From the NCBI GenBank assembly GCA_041642035.1, contig JBEPXC010000088.1, positions 1 through 13,508 on the forward strand: a stretch of 13,508 nucleotides of DNA, in the 5' to 3' direction. This DNA is from SKVR01 sp041642035 (GTDB lineage Bacteria; Bacteroidota; Bacteroidia; Bacteroidales; UBA7960). Under the pieces are notes generated by a model. The model saw nothing but the letters and a program-made list of their open reading frames with translations, made no database searches and had not been told where the DNA came from. Shown in pieces: positions 1 through 5,939 of this stretch. Within the stretch, counting starts at the first letter, position 1; every line of letters starts with the position of its first letter. The translations under genes were made by a program, and so were the position numbers.

Positions 1-1
1 C

Positions 2-289
2 CCCGATTCTATCTGGGTGATTGAAGATGAATGGTACAGTTTTGACCGCAATCCTCGCAGTGATGTCAATGTTCTCATCTCCATAGATGAATCAAGCTAT
101 AATGTTGATCACAACAAACCGGGAGGAGCCATTTATCGCATGGGAGATCACCCACTGGTATGGTACAAATATGTGGGGCAGGGGCGTATCTTTCAGACCG
201 CCCTGGGCCATCCGGAACAATTATACGATAACCCCCTTTTTATGGAGCACATTAAAGGCGCTGTTATTTGGACCGCCGGGGAGAACTAA
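2..289 (+). CDS. ThuA-like domain protein, 3' end only
   Basis: This is the last 95 codons of a gene entering from the left edge; the frame is open from base 2, so the GTG at 17 need not be a start. The visible residues resemble the C-terminal half of the ThuA (trehalose-utilisation) family. They include a DEWYSFDRNPR stretch, then MGDHPLVWYKY, a GQGRIFQTALGH segment, and a closing FMEHIKGAVIWTAG. ThuA-like domains have a class I glutamine-amidotransferase-like fold and in Bacteroidota often occur in secreted or periplasmic sugar-metabolism proteins. The exact substrate cannot be told from this fragment. The stop is TAA at 287-289. Any signal peptide and the N-terminal half lie outside the window. 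The domain family call is fairly firm; the function is not. Confidence 0.8.
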   Translation, partial: PDSIWVIEDEWYSFDRNPRSDVNVLISIDESSYNVDHNKPGGAIYRMGDHPLVWYKYVGQGRIFQTALGHPEQLYDNPLFMEHIKGAVIWTAGEN

Positions 290-316
290 CACAAAACAAG
301 GATGGTTTTTTTAGAA

Positions 317-352
317 TACAATCTGCCTGTGGTAAACCAGGTAAAGATTGTA
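317..352. repeat. Inverted repeat, possible stem-loop after the ThuA gene
   Basis: TACAATCT at 317-324 is the exact reverse complement of AGATTGTA at 345-352. Inside it, CCTG (326-329) can pair with CAGG (338-341) around an 8-base loop. It lies 28 bases after the ThuA stop, between two convergent genes, which suits a transcription end structure. No T-tract follows it on either strand, so it is not a classic intrinsic terminator. It could instead be a processing or protein-binding site. Confidence 0.45.
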
Positions 353-418
353 GCATGGCACCGAAATATCGGGTTGAATATTTATTTCCTTATCAAAATA
401 TACTCCATGGGTTTAGAA

Positions 419-847
419 TTAGTTTGATTTTAGATAACCGGACTTCTTTAATATCTCTCTTACTTTAATCCAGTCCACAAAGGGGCGAGGCTCTTCTAAA
501 GACATGGTTAAAGGACATCCCAGCGCAGAGTCATCAATATACAAATCTGCATAAACTTTGGGTGAAGTTGTCCAGGTGTGTTGTGTTGGGTTCTGTTGAA
601 TGCCATATAGGGGTATATTATGCCTTTTAAACCAGTTTATGGCATCTGTCAGATAATTGCCCGGTGCAATAAGCATTTCTCCCTCATTGCTTTCAGCATA
701 AGAAATATCAGATCGCATGGTAAATAAAATCAAATGATGCCCAATATCCACCAGCTCTTTCAATACGGGTACAGCTCCTATATCTTTTCCTAGTCTTGGA
801 AATTCGTGCGTTACGCACGTACCATCAAAATCAATAGCTATTGTCAT
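419..847 (-). CDS. HAD-superfamily hydrolase, small cap-less type
   Basis: A 142-residue protein with the four HAD motifs in order. Motif I is DFDGT at residues 6-10, with D6 as nucleophile and D8 as acid/base. Motif II is T43 in LFTMR. A candidate motif III lysine is K97. Motif IV is YIDDSALG, with D105/D106 for Mg2+. The family forms an aspartyl-phosphate intermediate and usually acts as a phosphatase. The opening (MTIAIDFDGT, then PRLG) resembles short Bacteroides HAD proteins of about the same length, known mainly as structural-genomics targets without an assigned substrate. Between motif II and the next helix there is a loop (about residues 46-64) that looks longer than in those relatives. 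There is little room for a cap domain. The start is ATG at 847 and the stop TAA sits at 419. No signal peptide, so it is likely cytoplasmic. Confidence 0.82.
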   Translation of the reverse strand: MTIAIDFDGTCVTHEFPRLGKDIGAVPVLKELVDIGHHLILFTMRSDISYAESNEGEMLIAPGNYLTDAINWFKRHNIPLYGIQQNPTQHTWTTSPKVYADLYIDDSALGCPLTMSLEEPRPFVDWIKVREILKKSGYLKSN

Positions 848-881
848 GTTAAAAAGAGGTTGCGTTTAACATAATTCAAAT

Positions 882-1088
882 TCATACTATCCCTTCTATC
901 CAAAAGCAGTAAAATACATTATGGACTTCTTTTTTCATAAGTACTTTGATGCCTGGCTAGTGGGTCATACTTTTTACTGTTGGTCCGTTAAGATGCTTGC
1001 CCAAATCCTCTGTATTTAACCTGCCATTGCTATCTGAGGGAATGTTAACCGCCATAAGGCATTTTTCTTCTGCGCTTATAAGATTTTT
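882..1088 (-). pseudogene. Probable relic of a small gene with an in-frame TAG
   Basis: On the minus strand one frame is open from 1088 to 882 except for a single TAG at 957-959, giving 43 codons before it and 24 after. The conceptual protein looks gene-like: a strand ending in NIP, then LNTEDLGKHLNGPTVKS, the stop, then PGIKVLMKKEVHNVFYC. The order and spacing (IP, a L-x-x-E-D/E-L helix start, then Y-C about 32 residues later) resemble my recollection of the DUF4242 nickel-binding-like family, but this is from memory and unverified. No ATG precedes the supposed first strand; the only upstream-side ATG, at 1055, would encode a 32-residue peptide. The frame ends 35 bases before the HAD gene. 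Alternatives: a real 32-residue peptide gene, or chance. Confidence 0.35.
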
Positions 1089-1094
1089 TTATAC

Positions 1095-1102
1095 CAAATA
1101 TA
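1095..1102 (-). promoter_or_regulatory. Possible -7 promoter element for the relic and HAD gene
   Basis: Read on the minus strand this is TATATTTG, an exact match to the Bacteroidetes -7 consensus TAnnTTTG. It would start transcription near 1088, ahead of the relic and the HAD gene. The nearest upstream TTTG (1118-1115 on the minus strand) is only 12 bases away, shorter than the usual 17-23, so the -33 element is unconvincing. AT-richness raises the chance of an accidental match. Confidence 0.3.
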
Positions 1103-1206
1103 AAACAAAAAACACAAACAATTTCAGATAAACGCAATTTAAACAAGGACTCTTTATTAAATTAACGCAAGCCACTTTAGGTGGTTATGGTATATATCAA
1201 AAACAT

Positions 1207-1228
1207 TAAATTTGTAAAATACAAATTT
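1207..1228 (+). promoter_or_regulatory. -7 element overlapped by a perfect palindrome
   Basis: TAAATTTG at 1207-1214 matches the -7 consensus TAnnTTTG and lies 24 bases before the lipoprotein ATG. It overlaps a perfect inverted repeat: AAATTTGTA (1208-1216) and TACAAATTT (1220-1228), separated by AAA. Such a site covering the -7 box is well placed to be an operator for a dimeric repressor. It could also fold in the short leader. No clear -33 TTTG is seen at the expected distance. Confidence 0.4.
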
Positions 1229-1238
1229 TCAACCTATC

Positions 1239-1793
1239 ATGAAAAAAGCAATTATACTATTAATGGTCGTGGCGGCATCGTGCACCACCACCCACCACGG
1301 GTTTGAGCCATACAACGCTAACCCCAACCAGGTATTTTACACCCGGCACGACAAGTTTACGGGTATCACCTATTACCGGCACCGCGATCTACTGTCAGCT
1401 GTAATGTATTATTACGACCCAAACGTGGAGGTATATTTCATAAAACAGGGAAACATTAACACGGGTAGGGTAGTATTCCAGTTCTTCGGTTCTGAATGGA
1501 TATTCATGGACCAGGCAATCCTTGTCAACGACCAGGGCGATCGTGCTCAATTCACCTTCAGCGATACCAAACAGGAGGTGCTCAGCGGGGGTATGGTACT
1601 GGAAACAGCCGATCTCTTTCTTAGCGCTGAGCAGATAACAGCAATAAGCACAGTGATGAACGGCACGGGCGTGCAGATACAACTATCGGGGGAGAAGCGG
1701 GCAGAGTATACCCTTAGCGAAAAACACCAGCGCGGCAACATAACCATGCTGGCCGAGCTGGTAAGGCTCAACAATATGAGTTACAAACCCTGA
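1239..1793 (+). CDS. Uncharacterised lipoprotein
   Basis: A 184-residue protein I do not recognise. It starts with MKK, a short hydrophobic stretch and a lipobox ending at C15 (AASC). This predicts cleavage by signal peptidase II and lipid attachment, so it should sit in the envelope. The residues after the cysteine (TTTHHG) lack obvious acidic surface-export signals. The rest mixes aromatic-rich beta-type segments (residues about 33-95, with ITYYRHRD, VMYYYDP and VVFQFFGSEW) with a C-terminal part that looks helical. It contains no recognisable catalytic motif. The gene stands alone: it diverges from the HAD gene and converges on the tRNA gene. A palindrome over its likely -7 box hints at specific regulation. 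It looks somewhat GC-richer than its flanks, by eye only. ATG at 1239 is the only start that gives the signal peptide. Confidence 0.75.
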   Translation: MKKAIILLMVVAASCTTTHHGFEPYNANPNQVFYTRHDKFTGITYYRHRDLLSAVMYYYDPNVEVYFIKQGNINTGRVVFQFFGSEWIFMDQAILVNDQGDRAQFTFSDTKQEVLSGGMVLETADLFLSAEQITAISTVMNGTGVQIQLSGEKRAEYTLSEKHQRGNITMLAELVRLNNMSYKP

Positions 1794-2019
1794 ATATTAA
1801 GGCGCTTCAGGTCGGCATCAAGCTTTTCAAATACGATCTTGACATACACCTGTGTGACCCAAGATGTACCGGAGCATTCCCCCAGTTCGCAACACCAACG
1901 ACCAACAGTTCGTATGTAGTTCTCACAAATTGTGTTAGATAGTTAATTATTTGATTAACAGAGAGTAACAAAACCGATCATTCGATCAACAAAAACGGGC
2001 TAACTCGCTGATAGACAAT
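1794..2019. other. Gap between lipoprotein and tRNA terminator; open frame on minus strand
   Basis: No gene can be supported here. On the minus strand a frame is open from about 1948 to its TAA at 1781-1783, with 50-odd codons. Its C-terminal part (VTQVYVKIVFEKLDADLKRL) has protein-like composition, but it has no ATG and overlaps the end of the lipoprotein gene. It may be a gene remnant or chance. A short inverted repeat, GTTAAT (1942-1947) with ATTAAC (1954-1959), and the sequence GATCATTCGATC (1977-1988 region) are also seen. Confidence 0.3.
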
Positions 2020-2042
2020 AAAAAACCCTGCCGTGGCAGGGT
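2020..2042 (-). terminator. Intrinsic terminator of the tRNA-Arg gene
   Basis: ACCCTGCC at 2025-2032 pairs perfectly with GGCAGGGT at 2035-2042 around a two-base gap (GT); opening the last pair or two would give a normal loop. Read on the minus strand, the hairpin is followed directly by a run of T (complement of A2020-A2025). It begins 8 bases past the 3' end of the tRNA, so it should end that transcript. Confidence 0.85.
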
Positions 2043-2049
2043 GGTGGGG

Positions 2050-2123
2050 TGACTCCGGGGGGACTCGAACCCCCAACCGACAGAACCGGAATCTGCTATT
2101 CTATCCAATTGAACTACGGAGCC
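2050..2123 (-). tRNA. tRNA-Arg, anticodon CCG
   Basis: A 74-base cloverleaf read on the minus strand. The acceptor arm GGCTCCG pairs with CGGAGTC (one G-T pair), followed by discriminator A. The D arm is GTTC/GAAT around a loop containing GG. The anticodon arm is GCAGA/TCTGT with loop TTCCGGT, giving anticodon CCG, which reads the arginine codon CGG. The T arm is GGGGG/CCCCC with loop TTCGAGT. CCA is not encoded: the next bases are CCCC, so it must be added after transcription. A terminator follows 8 bases downstream and a promoter element lies just upstream, so the gene appears to be its own transcription unit, although the protease gene upstream reads the same way. Confidence 0.96.
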
Positions 2124-2134
2124 TTTAAGGTGTG

Positions 2135-2163
2135 CAAAATTACGTTTTTTTTACTTCGCTAAA
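2135..2163 (-). promoter_or_regulatory. Promoter of tRNA-Arg
   Basis: On the minus strand TAATTTTG (2142 to 2135) matches the -7 consensus TAnnTTTG, 11 bases before the first tRNA base. TTTA (2163 to 2160) lies 17 bases further upstream, a one-mismatch -33 TTTG at an acceptable spacing. Together they place the transcription start a few bases ahead of the mature tRNA. Confidence 0.5.
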
Positions 2164-2178
2164 AGCTTTTTCAGCAAA

Positions 2179-5142
2179 TTATGGATTTATCTGTATTTTT
2201 TGTTGAATGATACCCTGGGGCAGTTCAATGCGAAGTATATAGAATCCCTCTTGCAGAGCACCTGTCTCAATTCGCATGGTATAAGGGTTAAGGGTTGATC
2301 GGTCAAGTACTACTCTGCCCGTAAGATCCACCAATTGCAATCTTCTTATTTCAGCAGCCGATTCCACCGTAAATACATTTCTGGAAGGATTGGGATACAC
2401 CCTCACTTTTTTTGATGGCTCCTCTTCCACTGTAGTATCATCTATCAACAGAATGATGGATATGTGTACGTCGGCATCTTCAACAACCACCACCCCCTCA
2501 GCCGGAAAATATTTATCACAGGTCACCGTAAAGGGATAGCTGCCCGGGATGATACTGCTAAAGAGGTAATTCCCTGCTTCATTCATAATATCGGATAAGG
2601 TGACGATAGCATTGGAAATAGCGGGACCTGTTTCACTAACCACATCAAATATTACCTCAAAGCTCGTTTGCTCAAACATGGCATGTATGGTGTGGTCCTC
2701 GGTAAGGTTTACGAATTCATATAAAGACACTGCACCCACACTAACCCCATCTACCATCACATCCTGAATATAGTAACCCTCATCGGGAATTATGCTGAAG
2801 CTCTGGCTTGTCCCATGCTCCACTACAACCTCTCCCTGTGGGTCGATGCTTCCGTTTGTGCCTGCTGTGGCCGTGATGGTATAGGTGTGGATGGCAAATA
2901 CTGCTTCAAGGGTGTGGTTGCCGATGACACTGTCAAAGGTATAAGTGCCAACTGCACCCACACTAACCCCATCTACCATCACATCCTGAATATAGTAACC
3001 CTCATCGGGAATTATGCTGAAGCTCTGGCTTGTCCCATGCTCCGCTACAACTTCTCCCTGTGGGTCGATGCTTCCGTTTGTGCTTGCTGTGGCCGTAATG
3101 GTATAGGTGTGGATGGCAAATACTGCTTCAATAGAGTGGTTGCTGATGATACTGTCAAAGGTATAAGTACCAACTGCACCCACACTAACCCCATCTACCA
3201 TCACATCCTGAATATAGTAACCCTCATCGGGAATTATGCTGAAGCTCTGGCTTGTCCCATGCTCCGCTACAACTTCGCCCTGTGGGTCGATGCTTCCGTT
3301 TGTGTCTGCTGTGGCCGTGATGGTATAGGTGTGGATGGCAAATACTGCTTCAATAGAGTGGTTGCCGATGACACTGTCAAAGGTATAAGTACCAACTGCA
3401 CCCACACTAACCCCATCTACCAGCACATCCTGAATATAGTAGCCCTCATCGGGAGTTATGCTGAAGCTCTGGCTTGTCCCTTGCTCCACTGCAATTTCAC
3501 CCTGTGGGTCGATGCTGCCGTTTGTGCCTGCTGTGGCTGTGAGGGTATAGGTTTGGGTATCAAACACCGCTTTTATGGTGTGGTTGCCTGTTACATTGTC
3601 AAAGCTGTAGCTGGTAACTGCACCCACACTAACCCCATCTACCAGCACATCCATTAAAATATGCCCGGTTGCGGTGGTTATATAAAAGGTGTGACTATGG
3701 TTTTCCATTACATAAAAGGAAGCATCAATAGTTCCTCCTTCAGGATTGTTTACCGAGGATGCCAGCAAATGAAATACCGGTTGATATCCCTCAATGGTTT
3801 TGATGTTACTGTTGTTGGGATCCAGCCAGGATTTAAGATCAGTAGTCTCTGTTCCTCCTCCTTCCCAGGAGATACAAAATCTGCCGTACCAGTCAGGTTC
3901 GGTATTGCCGCATGCTGCATATCCACCATGCAACTGTCCTATGATTCTTCCTTTATGATCAAACAGGGCAGAACCTGAAGAACCGCTTTCGGTAGTGGTG
4001 CCCTCATCCCATGATCTCACCCGCCAATGTGTATCAAAAGCAACATTAGTTGCTCCGTAGCCCCAGGGTTGAATGCTGTCGGTCGACCATGAAAACTTCT
4101 TAATATCACCGCTGGGGTGATGGATTCCTACTACAGAATCAAACTCCAGGGGATCTGTGGCGCGATTCCAGCCCGAATAAAATAGGTTGTATTCATAGGG
4201 AGGCAGGTGATTCATCTCCATCAGCCAAAAATCAGATCCGGTCTTTGCGCTTATATCATACGCATATTTTGCTCTGTGAGAAGCACCCGAAAGTGCCTGA
4301 TGGGCTGGTATGGTTGCTGGATTGTTGCAGGTTTCACTATCCCAGTTAAACCAGAAGACAACCGTTGATGGTGTTCTGTAACAGTGGTTGGCCGAAAGAA
4401 TATAAGGGCTGCCATCTTCCCTTACATTGTTGATCAAGGTGCCTGTGCAGAAAGAATTACTTTCTACCAGCAACAAAGCCACAGAACGGATTTGATTGGC
4501 ATACGCCTGCGCCACATCGCAACTTGCATTGATGTTACAACTGCCTGCATCTCCGAAGAGTTTTTCCGTAAAAACCCGGGGATGGCGGTATCCATGGGTA
4601 ACCTGCTCTATCGCCAGCTGGCCCTTAAACTCAGCATTGGTGGGTTCCTGGTATTCAACAACAATAGAATCAGAAAATATCAGGCTGGTGGCAAAATAAC
4701 CATCTTCCTGATTGTTGCGATGATCAAAAGCCCCCAGGATCTCACTTCCGTCTTTGCTGTAGACAAACAGCTTAGCTCCATGGGGTATTCTAAAGGGATA
4801 AAAAACAAGGTTAATACTGACCGCACCGGGTGAATAGAGTCCTGTTTGCCAGATTTTGAGTCTTTCCGACGATACAATCCAGGAACCTGCATTTTCAGGT
4901 GAGATGTTTACACGGATGTTTTTACCAAACCGCCAGGGGATTTCGGTAAGGGTATCGAGCATTTTATCCTCTTCAATATATTGGGATAATTTTCCGGGAT
5001 CAACTGTATGAAAACTTATTTTCCCTGTCTTTTCTTTGTTTAGCAGACCTTGGGGCATGCCCCCCAGCATCAGTTGTGCATGAGCGGTAAAGGAAAACAG
5101 CAATAAAATAATAACCGGAAAAATGTGGCGAACACCTTTCAT
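2179..5142 (-). CDS. Secreted trypsin-fold (lysyl endopeptidase-like) protease with tandem repeats and T9SS sorting domain
   Basis: A 987-residue exported protein. The ATG at 5142 is preferred over an in-frame TTG at 5163 because it puts MKG directly before a hydrophobic signal peptide ending AHA|Q (cleavage after 22). Residues about 23-195 look like a propeptide. The protease domain (about 195-455) has SANHC with H253, SDFWLMEM with D304 and GSSGSAL with S389, the order and spacing of lysyl endopeptidase-type S1 enzymes, and several cysteines. Then come one divergent (457-530) and four near-identical (531-826) 74-residue beta repeats of the bacterial/InlB-B-like kind, a carboxypeptidase-regulatory-like domain (about 829-901), and a type A T9SS sorting domain (about 913-987: VRVYPNPSRNVF, LVDLTGRVV, GFYILRI). 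It should be secreted or surface-anchored via SprA. Cleavage specificity is not certain. It follows the RNase H gene by 29 bases but has its own promoter-like element. Confidence 0.9.
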   Translation of the reverse strand: MKGVRHIFPVIILLLFSFTAHAQLMLGGMPQGLLNKEKTGKISFHTVDPGKLSQYIEEDKMLDTLTEIPWRFGKNIRVNISPENAGSWIVSSERLKIWQTGLYSPGAVSINLVFYPFRIPHGAKLFVYSKDGSEILGAFDHRNNQEDGYFATSLIFSDSIVVEYQEPTNAEFKGQLAIEQVTHGYRHPRVFTEKLFGDAGSCNINASCDVAQAYANQIRSVALLLVESNSFCTGTLINNVREDGSPYILSANHCYRTPSTVVFWFNWDSETCNNPATIPAHQALSGASHRAKYAYDISAKTGSDFWLMEMNHLPPYEYNLFYSGWNRATDPLEFDSVVGIHHPSGDIKKFSWSTDSIQPWGYGATNVAFDTHWRVRSWDEGTTTESGSSGSALFDHKGRIIGQLHGGYAACGNTEPDWYGRFCISWEGGGTETTDLKSWLDPNNSNIKTIEGYQPVFHLLASSVNNPEGGTIDASFYVMENHSHTFYITTATGHILMDVLVDGVSVGAVTSYSFDNVTGNHTIKAVFDTQTYTLTATAGTNGSIDPQGEIAVEQGTSQSFSITPDEGYYIQDVLVDGVSVGAVGTYTFDSVIGNHSIEAVFAIHTYTITATADTNGSIDPQGEVVAEHGTSQSFSIIPDEGYYIQDVMVDGVSVGAVGTYTFDSIISNHSIEAVFAIHTYTITATASTNGSIDPQGEVVAEHGTSQSFSIIPDEGYYIQDVMVDGVSVGAVGTYTFDSVIGNHTLEAVFAIHTYTITATAGTNGSIDPQGEVVVEHGTSQSFSIIPDEGYYIQDVMVDGVSVGAVSLYEFVNLTEDHTIHAMFEQTSFEVIFDVVSETGPAISNAIVTLSDIMNEAGNYLFSSIIPGSYPFTVTCDKYFPAEGVVVVEDADVHISIILLIDDTTVEEEPSKKVRVYPNPSRNVFTVESAAEIRRLQLVDLTGRVVLDRSTLNPYTMRIETGALQEGFYILRIELPQGIIQQKIQINP
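2665..3552 (-). repeat. Four tandem 222-bp coding repeats in the protease gene
   Basis: Four in-frame units of exactly 222 bp: 3552-3331, 3330-3109, 3108-2887 and 2886-2665, each opening with codons for TYT(I/L)TATA. A block beginning TGCACCCACACTAACCCC (plus strand) recurs at 2731, 2953 and 3175 and stays identical for roughly 90 bases. The unit nearest the protease domain (3552-3331) differs more. A fifth, divergent unit precedes them (about 3774-3553). Synonymous sites are shared, so the copies are recent or kept alike by recombination. Confidence 0.95.
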
Positions 5143-5160
5143 ATGACCAGAATATTTCAC

Positions 5161-5187
5161 CAAAGATACTATTATTTTCTACCGAAA
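5161..5187 (-). promoter_or_regulatory. Possible promoter of the protease gene
   Basis: TATCTTTG on the minus strand (5168 to 5161) matches TAnnTTTG and lies 18 bases before the ATG at 5142. TTTC (5187 to 5184) is a near -33 match 15 bases upstream. Transcription would then start around 5154, inside the TTG-extended reading frame, which supports the ATG as the start. It begins within the last codons of the RNase H gene. Confidence 0.42.
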
Positions 5188-5798
5188 TCTGCCGGTATTT
5201 CCCCCCAGTTTCGGGTATCCCATTTGAGGATTTTGTTGGGCCAGGTGTTTTGTTTAAGCCAGTTCTCAGCCCTGTCGATATAATCAAAGAGCTTTTCATT
5301 GTCCGACTCCTCCAGTAAGGTGGTTTTTGCTTTCTTGTTGCGCACCCAGGCCATGGCAGTCTGGCTATCGGTATAGATGGGTAAGGTGATGTTGTTTTTT
5401 TTACAAAGGGCCAGGGCGTGAACAATGGCCAAAAATTCTCCAACATTATTTGTTCCTTTGGGCAAAGGGCCTATTCTAAACAAAAGGCTTTTGTCGGCGG
5501 TATAAACCCCCTGGTATTCCATGTTTTTGGAAGCCGAACTGTAGGCTGCATCTACCGCGATGCTTTGGGCTATAGGTCCGCCTCCCGCATTTGGGTTGGC
5601 TGGCTGGGCCGGACGGGCATTTTTCCCTACATATTTATAATACGAATCCTGTATGGCTTTATGCGCCTGCGATTCGTTTTCGAACGATTTGTATTTTGCA
5701 CCCGGATAGGCCTTTATAGCGCGCTCACAGTCTTTCCAGCTGCTAAACACCCCTCTTTCATGGCCATCCCATACTACATAAAACTTTTTCTTCGCCAA
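5172..5798 (-). CDS. rnhA: Ribonuclease H with N-terminal hybrid-binding (viroplasmin-like) domain
   Basis: A 208-residue RNase HI-type enzyme that cuts the RNA strand of RNA:DNA hybrids in the cytoplasm. Residues 1-57 form the viroplasmin/hybrid-binding domain (KKKFYVVWDG, GVFSSWKDC, FENESQAHKAI), with a Pro/Ala/Gly-rich linker at 62-75. The catalytic domain shows the four carboxylates: D83 in AVDAAYS, E121 in NNVGEFLA, D144 in YTDSQTA and D204 in the closing PADFGRK. This matches the Bacillus halodurans-type enzyme, where the last aspartate lies four residues from the C terminus. The start is TTG at 5798: no ATG precedes it before the stop at 5868-5870, the first internal Met is residue 93, and a full domain needs MAKKK at the N terminus. 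An AGGA lies about 5 bases upstream of the TTG. The protease gene follows 29 bases downstream. Confidence 0.93.
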   Translation of the reverse strand: MAKKKFYVVWDGHERGVFSSWKDCERAIKAYPGAKYKSFENESQAHKAIQDSYYKYVGKNARPAQPANPNAGGGPIAQSIAVDAAYSSASKNMEYQGVYTADKSLLFRIGPLPKGTNNVGEFLAIVHALALCKKNNITLPIYTDSQTAMAWVRNKKAKTTLLEESDNEKLFDYIDRAENWLKQNTWPNKILKWDTRNWGEIPADFGRK

Positions 5799-5939
5799 TG
5801 TGTCCTGTTGATTTTTCCTTTGTTGATAAATGTCTATTAAACTGTCCGGGGGAAAACGACAGCAGATTTACGCCCTTTTATAAGGGATGAATCCGGTTGT
5901 CTATAGGCTTTCATTCCCGTGTTATCAATGGTTTGCAAA

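Larger units (their letters stand above)
848..1238. other. Intergenic region between divergent HAD and lipoprotein genes
   Basis: This 391-base gap separates two divergently read genes. Its left half holds the relic described at 882-1088. The right half (about 1081-1238) is very AT-rich and carries promoter-like elements facing both ways: TATATTTG on the minus strand at 1095-1102, and TAAATTTG on the plus strand at 1207-1214. A small hairpin-like CCAC/GTGG pair sits at 1172-1184. I see no RNA gene here. Confidence 0.5.

Noticed and set aside
2020..2123. tRNA-Arg as an integration site for a mobile element
   Set aside because: The tRNA keeps its own terminator 8 bases downstream, no integrase is present, and no duplicate of the tRNA 3' end was seen in the window.
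2815..3657. Plus-strand 280-codon ORF with repeated cysteine-rich sequence
   Set aside because: It is the antisense of the tandem repeats in the protease gene. Its own repeats come from the 222-bp units (a multiple of three), and the minus frame has clear domains, a signal peptide and a sorting domain.
2665..3774. Repeat array as a possible CRISPR
   Set aside because: Units are contiguous, 222 bp, in frame and protein-coding, with no short repeat and unique spacer pattern.
4384..4833. Plus-strand 149-codon ORF
   Set aside because: Antisense to the conserved protease domain, with no recognisable motif and no promoter.
5000..5446. Minus-strand 148-codon ORF across the RNase H/protease junction
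   Set aside because: It is an out-of-frame shadow; the RNase H and the protease signal peptide in the other frames account for the region.
5873..5886. CCCTT/AAGGG small hairpin after thiL as a terminator
   Set aside because: Only 5 base pairs and no T-tract on the minus strand.
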